Shown: piece after piece, positions 28,242 through 36,253 of the stretch
How the letters are laid out: the number at the start of each line of letters is the position of its first letter
Position numbering within the stretch: the stretch's first letter is position 1
NCBI GenBank assembly: GCA_963702995.1
Contig: OY969783.1
Location: 1,302,001-1,366,000 of the forward strand
Length of the DNA: 64,000 nt
Direction of reading: 5' to 3'
Origin: MFD04580-c1 sp963702995
GTDB lineage: Bacteria; Planctomycetota; Phycisphaerae; Tepidisphaerales; Tepidisphaeraceae
Notes under the pieces: generated by a model
Databases searched by the model: none
The model's input: only the letters and a program-made list of their open reading frames with translations
What the model was told of the DNA's origin: nothing
Position numbers and translations under genes: made by a program

Positions 28242-29057
28242 ATGCGCACATTGACTACACTGTTGCTCTTCGTAACAATCGCTCTACGAGGTGGTGAATC
28301 AATTGGGCTCGGAGGGGAGCGTTCGGCCGCGTCTCAGCCGAGCTTTCACGACCGCGTGTGGTATGGGGCTGACGCTCTCAGAGAGTCTCGCCCGCTCTTA
28401 GAAACTGTACCACCTTCGTATCGAGAATTTCTTCGATCGAAGTCCGAAGTGGCTGTCTACGTGAGAATTAAATTTGCAGACGGCCGGGAAGTTTCATGCA
28501 CCGGGCTCATCGATACCGCAAATTCCGCGACTATACCTCTGGACGCTGACCTACTGATCAATCGCCCATTTATCTTTATCGACGGCCACGTTCTACGATC
28601 GTACGAGGACACAAATTCGGTCCGCCTTCCTACAACGGTCCAGCCTTATGATAAAATGTATCCTCAAGTATTACATCGACCGGGCACTGCTCAATTTGTA
28701 TGGTGTGGACATGTATTTGACAATGATGGTACCCAATCTCTCTTGACCACTTACGGCGCTGAGGTTCGGGAGGCACTCAGAGTTCGTTATCCAAAGACGG
28801 ACGACGGTGGGAACGGAATCGTAGCACGATTTTCGTTGAGGCCGGGCCAGCCGCGTTCGGAGAAGATTTCTGTACACGTCGAATTTGTAGGTCGATTTTC
28901 CGCGAGTGACGGGTTCGATCTTGTTGTCTCTGCGAAAGGAGAGACAGACCCGGCAGCCATACCGGGCTGGCTTCGGGGAGACGCGATTGGCGAAGCAGGC
29001 GGGACGGAAAGGAAACCGCGAACGGAAAGCGCGACAGGGATGAAGGGTAGGAATTGA
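28242..29057 (+). CDS. Orphan secreted protein of lower GC content
   Basis: A protein of 271 residues starting with a hydrophobic signal-like segment (MRTLTTLLLFVTIALRGG). The body alternates charged and aromatic residues (FHDRVWYGADALRESRPLL, SEVAVYVRIKFADGREVSCTG) without a family I recognise. Base composition is clearly lower in G+C than the surrounding genes, and A/T-ending codons are frequent, so horizontal acquisition is likely. It lies between two copies of a REP-like hairpin and beside a group II intron. The last 30 residues are Lys/Arg/Gly-rich and may be read into repeat DNA. Function unknown. Confidence 0.6.
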   Translation: MRTLTTLLLFVTIALRGGESIGLGGERSAASQPSFHDRVWYGADALRESRPLLETVPPSYREFLRSKSEVAVYVRIKFADGREVSCTGLIDTANSATIPLDADLLINRPFIFIDGHVLRSYEDTNSVRLPTTVQPYDKMYPQVLHRPGTAQFVWCGHVFDNDGTQSLLTTYGAEVREALRVRYPKTDDGGNGIVARFSLRPGQPRSEKISVHVEFVGRFSASDGFDLVVSAKGETDPAAIPGWLRGDAIGEAGGTERKPRTESATGMKGRN

Positions 29058-29128
29058 AAAAGGAGTAGAATGGGGATGTAGCTCTTGATTGCCGTCTCGT
29101 CCTGCCTGCCGCGCCGAACGGAAACGGG

Positions 29129-29852
29129 GTAGAGTCGAGACGTGGCGCGGTGGCGCAGAGCGCTCCGTTTCCACGTCCCGCTCATCGAACCGGACGTGCG
29201 GATCTCCCGCATCCGGCTCTCGGAGAAGGATTTGACCACGATCGGCACACGGAAGTCTCATTCCTTCGCCGACCCGTCTGACGGGTTCCGCGTCGCCTGA
29301 CGCAAGGTGAGGTGTTAGCCCCGAAAGGCAGTGCCCTCGTGCGCCGTTGATGCTTCGTCCGTCACTCCTTCAACTGAGGCCCCTTCCCTCCACGGTCGTT
29401 ACCCGCTTCGTCGGTACTACGGGCCTCTCCGCCATCCCATACGACCCGGCTCATGCCCTCGCGGGCCGCCAGTTGAAGATCATGGGCATCCTCATCGCTG
29501 GGACTTCCCGTGTTGATGCTGGAATCTGTCCTTGCATGCCGTCGCCTCTACCCCGGCGGAACCGTCAGATCCATGTCATCCACCGGCTTGGGTTCCGGCC
29601 TTGCGACTGACGGCGGCGGCCTTCCCCATTACGTCGCTGGGTCGGCTTCCGCATCAACTGTTTCGGGGCCTCAATGGCGCTTCACTTGTGTTCCGGCCTG
29701 CAAGCTCGCGGAGCTGCTAAACAGCCCTTTCCGTCGAGAGCTTCAGCCGTTCGGTTGCCCTCGCGACTGTCTCGACTGCTACCGGGTGCAATGACTATTT
29801 CCCGGGCGGGACTTTCACCCGCTAGACTCCACACCTTCTCTTCACGGCGCAC
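29129..29852 (-). mobile_element. ORF-less group II intron (724 nt)
   Basis: On the minus strand the element begins GTGCGCC at 29852, the typical group II 5' end, and ends CTCTAC at 29129. Domain V is recognisable at 29187-29219: it opens with GAGCCGGATGCGGGAG, where AGC is the catalytic triad, and closes with CACGTCCGGTTC. Domain VI follows, with an unpaired-type A seven bases from the 3' end (GACTCTAC). GTGAAAGTCC-like domain I sequence lies near the 5' end. No reverse-transcriptase frame exists in any frame. Removing 29129-29852 joins GAAACGGG to GACGTAGCTAG and rebuilds the full hairpin arm, confirming the boundaries. Insertion at a hairpin is characteristic of bacterial class C introns (inference). 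Confidence 0.85.
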
Positions 29853-29892
29853 GACGTAGCTAGAATCCTAAAACTAGCTGCGTCCCCGTTTC
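29853..29892. repeat. REP-like hairpin, copy interrupted by the group II intron
   Basis: GACGTAGCTAG (29853-29863), loop AATCCTAAAA, CTAGCTGCGTCCCCGTTTC (29874-29892). The missing outer part of the left arm, GAAACGGG, lies beyond the intron at 29121-29128. It lies about 135 bases after the minus-strand lipoprotein stop and probably served as its terminator. Confidence 0.75.
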
Positions 29893-30026
29893 ATTTCTCT
29901 CCCGGGTACATAACGGACTGCCGATCAGTGGCCAAGCCGGCACTGTGTCCGCTCTTGGGCCAAAGAAGCTTACCCGCCGGCTCGGCCCACTGCATCGGCG
30001 GGTTATTCGGCTCGCGCAGGTACGCT

Positions 30027-30608
30027 TTACTTCTCACGCACCCAGGTGTCGTCCACGAGCTTAACCCAGGAATGCTCGCCGTCGGAGACCGTCACAATCA
30101 CGCGGTTGTCGCCATCCCAGCGGGCACAATTGAACGGGTCCGTGACCACGAGGTCGGTCTGGAATTCGCCACGGACGACGTAGCTTCGGGCACCCGTAAC
30201 TTCCCCGAACCGGATCTCAAGCTTCTTTGTCTCTTCGGACTCCCAACTCGTCTGCACCTTCAGTTTACCATTCGGGCTGAAAACCCCGCCGGGGGTCGAT
30301 TCACGCCACGTGTTGTCGGGCCGCCGTTCCAAGGTGTAGGCCCCGATATCGCTGCTATCCAGTTCAAGTGTCTGGTTATCCTTCCACCGCACGCTCCACC
30401 CCTGATAAGTGCTGGCACCCGTTCGCCAGCGGTACAGTTCCGAGCCGGCCTTGTTTGTGATTGCAACGGTTAGCCCGCCCGAGACGTCGGGCACGGCAAT
30501 CAGTGATCCGTCAGGCGATACCACCAGTGCGGGTGCCGATCGCGTTCGTCCGCACCCACTCAATAGGAAGATCATTAGGGCTGTTGAGAAGAGCGGCCGA
30601 CACGTCAT
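30027..30608 (-). CDS. Hypothetical lipoprotein with propeller-like repeats
   Basis: A protein of about 193 residues. Starting at the ATG at 30608 gives a lipoprotein signal peptide with lipobox LLSGC (Cys19). The mature part begins APALVVSPDGSLIAVPDVSGG and contains WxxxNRVIVTVSDGEH and GVFSPNGKLKVQTSW, short motifs reminiscent of PD40/WD-type blades. It is too short for a full propeller. Function unknown; predicted to be anchored in the envelope. The in-frame start at 30647 is rejected because it precedes the signal peptide without a ribosome-binding site. A REP-like hairpin lies downstream. Confidence 0.7.
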   Translation of the reverse strand: MTCRPLFSTALMIFLLSGCGRTRSAPALVVSPDGSLIAVPDVSGGLTVAITNKAGSELYRWRTGASTYQGWSVRWKDNQTLELDSSDIGAYTLERRPDNTWRESTPGGVFSPNGKLKVQTSWESEETKKLEIRFGEVTGARSYVVRGEFQTDLVVTDPFNCARWDGDNRVIVTVSDGEHSWVKLVDDTWVREK

Positions 30609-30693
30609 CTTGAAGGCTCCGAATTCTGCTGCGGCTCGGCGTCTCAATACTGTGGCCGGCGATGCGGCTCCGATGGCCCGAGCGCTTCAGCCG

Positions 30694-30793
30694 AATAACG
30701 GATGACAATCTATGGCGGCGGGGCGGTCATGACAAAACGGCTTCATTGTGCCACTGTCATCCGCTGCATAACGGATGGCAATCTGTGGCGGCC
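30694..30793. repeat. Short direct repeat in an intergenic region
   Basis: ATAACGGATGACAATCTATGGCGGC-type sequence near 30695 recurs as ATAACGGATGGCAATCTGTGGCGGC near 30768, about 73 bases apart. The region between two minus-strand genes (30609-30903) holds no gene. Confidence 0.5.
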
Positions 30794-30903
30794 AACGCGA
30801 CGCGCCGAGGGACACTCTACGCCTAAGTGTAGTCGGCGTCTGCCGGCCGTCAAAACACGCCGCGCCCGGAGGATACGGGCCGCTTCAAGAGGGCCGGCCG
30901 GGG

Positions 30904-33142
30904 TTACCGCGGCCCGCGCGGCGTGGATCGTTCGACCGCGGCGCGGGCGTCGGCGTCGTCGGGGTGGAGGGCCAGGGCGCGGTGGAAGGCTTTCGACGCG
31001 TCGTCGCGACGGCCCATTCTTTCAAGGATGATGCCCAGGTTGTACGTCGCGTCGAAGGAGTCGGGGCGGGACGCAAGGGCGCGGCGGCATTCTTCGGCGG
31101 CCTGGGGCAGGTCGCCGGACTCCTGGAGGGCGACGCCAAGGTTCTCATGCGCGTCGGCGTTGTTCGGGTCGATCGCGAGCGCCTGGTGATACTGCTCGAT
31201 CGCCTCGGGCAGGTGGCCGGATGCCGCCAGGTCGAAACCGAGCAGCGTCCGGGCCCGGACGTTCCTCGGGTCGATGTCGATCGCCTGGCGATAGGCGGCC
31301 ATGGCGCTGGCCGAGTCGCCTTTCTCGTCAAGCAGTTCACCCAGCCGCACGTGAATCGAGGCGTCGTTGGGGCTCGTCTCCAGCGCGAGGCGGCAGTCGG
31401 CGATCGTCTCCAAACGCGGCCCTCCGTCGGTCGCGGAAAGCAGCGCCCGCGCGGCGGCCGAGCCGGGGTTGATCGCCAGCGCCCGCTGCGCTTCGTATTG
31501 GCTCCCGGCGACATCGCCCGTTCGGCGTAGCGCTTTGGCCAGTTCGATATGTGCCGGGGCGTAACCGGGATTGACTTCGATCGCCTTGCGGAAGTGGGTC
31601 ATTGCATGGGCCGTGTCGCCCTGCAGAAGATAGATCACGCCGCAATCGGTGTGCAGCCGTTCGTCAACCACGTACTTGAAGACCTGCTCGTAATACCCCG
31701 TCGCTTCGGCGAGGCGGCCGTGGCGCTGCGCGTCGATCGCCAGCGCCGTCAGTGCGGTGTAGTTCCCCTCGGTCACCTTTGCGGAATGGCCGAAGAGCGT
31801 CGCGTCGTCGCGCCAGTACGCCGACTGCACGCGCGTGGTCCATGAGAGCGGCACTAAAACCACGGCCGCCGCGCCGGCAACCATCGCCCGATGCCGAGCC
31901 GTCGTGACGATCGTGGCGGGCAGCGACCAGGCGAGCATGACCAATAGCCCGATCGACGGCAGGTAGGTGTACCGATCGGCCATCGCGTAGTCGCCGATGT
32001 AGACGATGCCGAGCAGCGGGGCGACCGCGACCCCGTACCAAAGCCACCCGAACCCCAGCCAGAGCCGCCGGCGGCCGATCGTTTGCCACGCGACCAGGGC
32101 GGTGATCACGATCAACGCCGCCGACGACGCCACGACAACGTCCGTTGACCACGCCGTCGCCGGCAACGGATAGTCCATCGCGAGATGGGTCACGTCGAAC
32201 TGATGAATCAGGTATCGCGCAAGCCACTGGCGCGCCGGCGTAACGGATGGCATCCGCGGGCAGGTCCACCTCGACGGTCGCCGCGGTGGTGACGTCGTCG
32301 CCGCCCCAGTTGCGACTGAACCACGCCCAGAACAGCGCCAGCGCGACGAGCGGCGCCTTTTCGAGGAGCAGTCGGATGGCGCCGGCGAAGGGCGGCCGAG
32401 GTTTTGACGCCGGCCGGCCCTTCGCCACCCGCCGCGGGTCACACTCGGCCGCCGGCGCATCAGGCGAGGGGCTCCAACGGCGCAGAGGCCACACATCCAG
32501 GAGCAGCAGCAGAAATGGAAAGGTGATCAGCGTCGGCTTCGCCAGCAGACTGACGAGGAACAGCACGCTGACCGCCAGATACATGAAGACAACGCGACGC
32601 CGCGCGACGCTCGCCGTAGCCGTCGCGGGCGGCCGCGCCGCTGATTGATCGCGCAGCCGAGCGAAAGAGACGTAGCCGATGAACGCGAGCAGCGCGAAGA
32701 AGATGCTCAGCACGTCTTTCCGCTCGCTGACCCAGGCGACCGATTCGACGCGGAGCGGATGGATCGCGAACAGCGCCGCGACCAGGGCCGGCCGCCAGAG
32801 CCCTCCGGCGGCCAGGCGGAGGAACTGAAACAGCAGCAGCACGTTGGCGATGTGGATGAGCAGGTTTTCCGCGTGATACCCCGTCGGGTTGGGTCCATAG
32901 ATCGTGTAATCGACCATGAACGTGAGCAGCGACAGGGGGTGATAGAGGTATTCGTGCGCGTGGGTCACAAGCCACAGCGCGTTGCTCGCCGTCACGCCGC
33001 CGGTCACGTGGGGGTTCTGGGTGACGTACAGGTTGTCGTCCCGCATGATGAACCCGCACCCCAGCGTCGGCCAGAAGGCGAACGCCGTCAGCAGCGCCAG
33101 CCCGACGGCGACGAGGATGGGGGCCTTTGCAGGACGCTTCAT
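30904..33142 (-). pseudogene. TMTC-like multispanning membrane protein with C-terminal TPR repeats, one frameshift
   Basis: A protein of about 745 codons. From the ATG at 33142 it starts MKRPAKAPILVAVGLALLTA, then the luminal-loop motif CGFIMRDDNLYVTQNPHV and helices (ENLLIHIANVLLLFQFL, HPLRVESVAWVSERKDVLS) typical of the DUF1736/TMTC family of putative O-glycosyltransferases. One surplus base near 32250 shifts the frame. The next frame continues YLIHQFDVTHLAMDYPLP, four or five further helices and then about ten TPR repeats (LALDPNNADAHENLGVALQE-type) to the C-terminus. Eukaryotic TMTCs O-mannosylate cadherins. Bacterial homologues are thought to be membrane glycosyltransferases, but the donor and target are unknown here. 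Confidence 0.8.
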
Positions 33143-33353
33143 GGGGAGAGTGGGAAGTCGCCGCCGCCGGCCCGATCGGACAACGACCGGATGGGCCGCC
33201 ATCAGAAAAGCCGGCGGGCGATACGCTTAAGTGCGGCGGGTGGTGAAAAGTGTCAAGGCAACTTACCCGATGCCAACAAACGTCCGGCTGTCGCCCCGTA
33301 GCGGCCCATGGTGAAACTCCCGCGGCCGCGGCTCGCGTCCTTCGCACGGGCTG

Positions 33354-34194
33354 CTACGCGACGAAGTTGGTCAGCGTGCCGATCGGGTGGATGGTGATGC
33401 GGATCTCGTCACCGCTTTGAAGGGTGAACGCGTCGGGCGGGATGATGCCCGTGCCGGTGAGCAGGTAGCAGCCGTTGGGGAACGAGTTGTCGCGGAAGAG
33501 GTACTCGACCAGTTCCTGGAAGCCGCGCTTCATCTGGCTGAGCGACGTCGCGCCCGAGAAGGCCGTTTCGCGGCCGCGGCGGATCTCGATGGCGATCTCG
33601 GTGCTCCGGGGTAACGGGTCGTCGGAGATCAGGACCGCGGGGCCCAGCGCGCAGGCGCCGTCGTACACCTTGGCCTGAGGCAGGTAGAGCGGGTTCTCCC
33701 CCTCGATATCCCGCGAGCTCATGTCGTTACCGATGGTGTAACCGATGATTCGCGCCCGCGCGTTCACCAGGAGGGCAAGCTCAGGCTCGGGGACGTTCCA
33801 GCGAGAATCAGACCGGATGCGGACCGGCGCCCGATCCCCCACAACGCGATGCGGAGTGGCCTTGAAGAACAGCTCCGGCCGCGATGCGGCGTAGACGCGG
33901 TCGTAGAAGTCGCCGCCCCCGGCGCCGCGCGACTCTTCCTTGCGGGCATCGCGGCTTCGAAGGTAGGTGACGCCGGCCGCCCAGACCTCCTGCGCCGATC
34001 GGCGCCAGCACGGGGCTCAGCGGAGCGTCGGCCGGCCCAAGGTCCTGCGAATCCGCGACGAGGGCGCCGTGAAGCTGCTCCACCAGGTCGCCCGCGGCCA
34101 GCAGTTCATCCCAGCCGGCCCGATCAGGGAGCCGCATCCGGCGGCCGTTCTCTTCGACGACGACCCCACTCGTGGTGCGATACAGTTTGAACAT
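33354..34194 (-). pseudogene. Fumarylacetoacetate hydrolase family protein, one frameshift
   Basis: A protein of about 280 codons. From the ATG at 34194, preceded by GGAGGG, it reads MFKLYRTTSGVVVEENGRRM and reaches VLAPIGA. A 2-base loss (or 1-base gain) near 33990 changes the frame, after which EVWAAGVTYLRSRDARKEES, DRVYAASRPELFFKATPHRV and NVPEPELALLVNARARIIGYTIGNDMSSRDIEG follow. The Glu residues in EPELAL and the Asp in NDMSSRDIE fit the divalent-metal site of this family. Members cleave or hydrate beta-diketo acids in aromatic or sugar-acid breakdown, for example 2-keto-3-deoxy acids. The exact substrate is unknown. Both parts align as one ordinary-length member, so sequencing error is the likely cause. 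Confidence 0.85.
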
Positions 34195-34333
34195 GATCCC
34201 TCCACCGGCGCCAGCCGGGAGATTCCCCAGGTCCGACACGATCCAAGCCGCTGTCATTCCCAATAGGCGTGAGAGCATACCCGCCCCTGGAAATGCAACA
34301 AAACGAGAGGCTGGCGTCTTGTGGCGGTCTGCT

Positions 34334-34465
34334 CCCCTCTCCCGGTACTCCAGGGGGAGGGATACGGAGGGGGCTTGGACGCGGGGGGCGATGGGTAACG
34401 AAACTTATCACCCCCGCGCGGCAAATGCCTCCACCCGGCCTTCCCCCGGAGTACCGGGAGAGGGG
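34334..34465. repeat. Intergenic inverted-repeat element (CCGGTACTCC family)
   Basis: CCCCTCTCCCGGTACTCC (34334-34351) is the exact reverse complement of 34448-34465. It is related to the element at 54141-54302, whose arms contain the same CCGGTACTC core. No coding sequence lies inside. Confidence 0.7.
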
Positions 34466-34492
34466 GAGACACACGGCTGCAAAACGCGGCCG

Positions 34493-35433
34493 CTATTGAA
34501 CCAACTTGACGCGGCGCGAGGCCCGCCCCGCCACGGGGGTGCCGACGACGATCGAAACCTTGCCATCGGCGAACGTGGCATCGGCGTAATCGGGGACGCT
34601 CTTGGGGTAGACGGCGTCAACCGTCGGCGCCTTGACGGCTTCGCCATTGACCTTCAGGTTGCCAAACGTGACGGTGAGGTGCGGGATATCGCTAACCGGC
34701 CGCCGGCGGCCGTAGATCTCGACGAAGCTGGCGACCTTCGGCTCGAGCACCAGCTTATCCCCCTTGAAGCGGAGCGCCCGACGAAGATGTTCTCGTCCTT
34801 CTCGTGGCTGTAGACGAAGGCCCCGACCCAGGTGCAAGGCGCCCCGTCAACCACCTCACGATCCATCTTCACCAGACGGTAGGTATAGTCGCCGCGGGCC
34901 CAGGCGAAGGGGCGACGAACGCTGACGAAGTCCCCCTCATGGCCCGAGCTCTGGCAGAAGCCACCGTCCGCGGGGCGGATCGCGTCCATGCTCCGCTCGC
35001 CCCACATCGAGAAGAGCAACCCGCGACCGATGCCGCGCAGCCGCGTGTCGGTGCGGGTCGATCCATCGCTGTTGGTCTGCAACCCGCCGTAAAACTTGTT
35101 CCCGCTGATCGTCCCGATCCCGATCGGAGCGATGTAGAGATTCACGTCCGCCGGAACGTCGTCTGCGATGGAGACGTCGATGCTGTAGCTCTCAAAGTCG
35201 GAGGGTTTTCCGATGTCCCACCAGAGATCGACCAGATGCCAGGGCATCGCCTTGTAGTCCGCCTCCGCGCCACCGGCTGGCCGGGTTGACGTAGGGTTGG
35301 AAGTCGAGGTCGGGACTGAGGGCTGCGTTGTCGGTGTATCGGCCGCCGCAACTCCGGCTAAAGCAGTTAGCAGACAACTCACGGAAAACGTCAGTGAGCA
35401 GATGTGCAAGGGCCAGTTCATCCGTTGACTCAT
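34493..35433 (-). pseudogene. Secreted DUF3472-like protein, one frameshift
   Basis: A protein of about 313 codons. From the ATG at 35433 a signal peptide (LTFSVSCLLTALAGVAAA) precedes a Thr/Ser/Pro-rich spacer and a domain with WHLVDLWWDIGKPSDFESYS, GRGLLFSMWGERSMDAI and SVRRPFAWARGDYTYRLVKM, which I recognise as DUF3472-like. One missing base near 34780 breaks the frame after HEKDENIFVG. The other frame continues RFKGDKLVLEPKVASFVEIY and ends in KVSIVVGTPVAGRA. Function unknown; exported. Moderate certainty about the family, high certainty that the two frames are one gene. Confidence 0.65.
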
Positions 35434-35786
35434 ACGTGCCTGCGCGCCTGGATCAGCACGCCTCCTTTGGTAAGGATGACCATTCAAAGAGTTACGGCTA
35501 GCCCGCTCAATCTCAAAGCGGCCCTCTTCCACCGGGCCCGCGGGATGCCGTCGGGATGGGAGTGCCTGACAGGAGCTCAACGGTTTCAGGATAGGGCAAA
35601 AAATCACAGTGCGGACATCCGGGATCAGGGCGCTCGAAGGACCGCGTGTTCGAAGTCAGCCGACGGCCGCGGCCGCGAGTGTCGTCTGTCCTTTGGCTGG
35701 CGGTGGCGGAGTGTGGCCAGACGCTATAGTGGGCGGCAAGGCCCTGGCCGGAACGACGGGTCGCCGACAGCGGGAGGACGTTCACG
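35434..35786. other. Intergenic region between divergent genes
   Basis: About 350 bases without a convincing gene, lying between the minus-strand DUF3472-like gene and the plus-strand antitoxin gene. It should contain both promoters. GGGAGGACG at its right end is the ribosome-binding site of the antitoxin gene. Confidence 0.4.
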
Positions 35787-36083
35787 ATGACGCTCACAAT
35801 TGACGGAATCTCTCCGGAGTTGGAATCGCGGCTTCGGTCGCAGGCGGAGGAGGCCGGTCTGAACGAGGCCGAATACGCGCGGCGTTTGCTCGAGGATGCT
35901 CTTCGTTTTAGCGCTACGACAGCGCCTCTCGTCGATCAGGCGACGCTCGACCTTCTATCGAGGTGGGACGATGAAGATCAGACGGCAAACCCCGCGGAGG
36001 TGGCCCGACGACAACACGATTGGGAACAGTTCAAGGCGTCGATCAACGCTCACTCACTCTCCAACCGACCGGTGTACCCATGA
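35787..36083 (+). CDS. Ribbon-helix-helix-type antitoxin of a PIN toxin-antitoxin pair
   Basis: A protein of 98 residues. Its N-terminus (MTLTIDGISPELESRLRSQA, then NEAEYARRLLEDAL) matches the beta strand plus two helices of FitA/VapB-like ribbon-helix-helix antitoxins. Its C-terminal half is polar and would wrap the toxin. GGAGG stands 9 bases before the start. Its TGA overlaps the ATG of the toxin reading frame (ATGA at 36080-36083), the usual translational coupling of such pairs. The toxin is interrupted after seven codons by mobile DNA. Antitoxin expression may now be uncoupled from a functional toxin. Confidence 0.8.
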   Translation: MTLTIDGISPELESRLRSQAEEAGLNEAEYARRLLEDALRFSATTAPLVDQATLDLLSRWDDEDQTANPAEVARRQHDWEQFKASINAHSLSNRPVYP

Positions 36084-36098
36084 GCCAGGTGATCTTCC

Positions 36099-36252
36099 TA
36101 AGTAGCACCGCAGAAAGAAACGTTGTTGTCGGCCAAGCTGCACGCTCACGTGCCAAAACGAGCGAAAAGGCCCGTTTTCCGTGTGATAACCGGGTTTTTC
36201 GATGTCTGACACGTGTCAGACACTGTAATCGATCATTCGTCGTTCCTACTTA
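36099..36252 (-). mobile_element. MITE-like element A, copy 2, with TA target duplication
   Basis: A 150-bp element (36101-36250) flanked by TA at 36099-36100 and 36251-36252. It is the inverted counterpart of 17649-17797, with about 11 differences. The 20-bp palindrome is at 36203-36222. It inserted at the TA bordering element B inside the toxin gene. Confidence 0.85.
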
Positions 36253-36253
36253 G

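Noticed and set aside
29331..29859. Several plus-strand open frames across the group II intron
   Set aside because: They lie on the antisense strand of a structured RNA and have no coding pattern or start signals.
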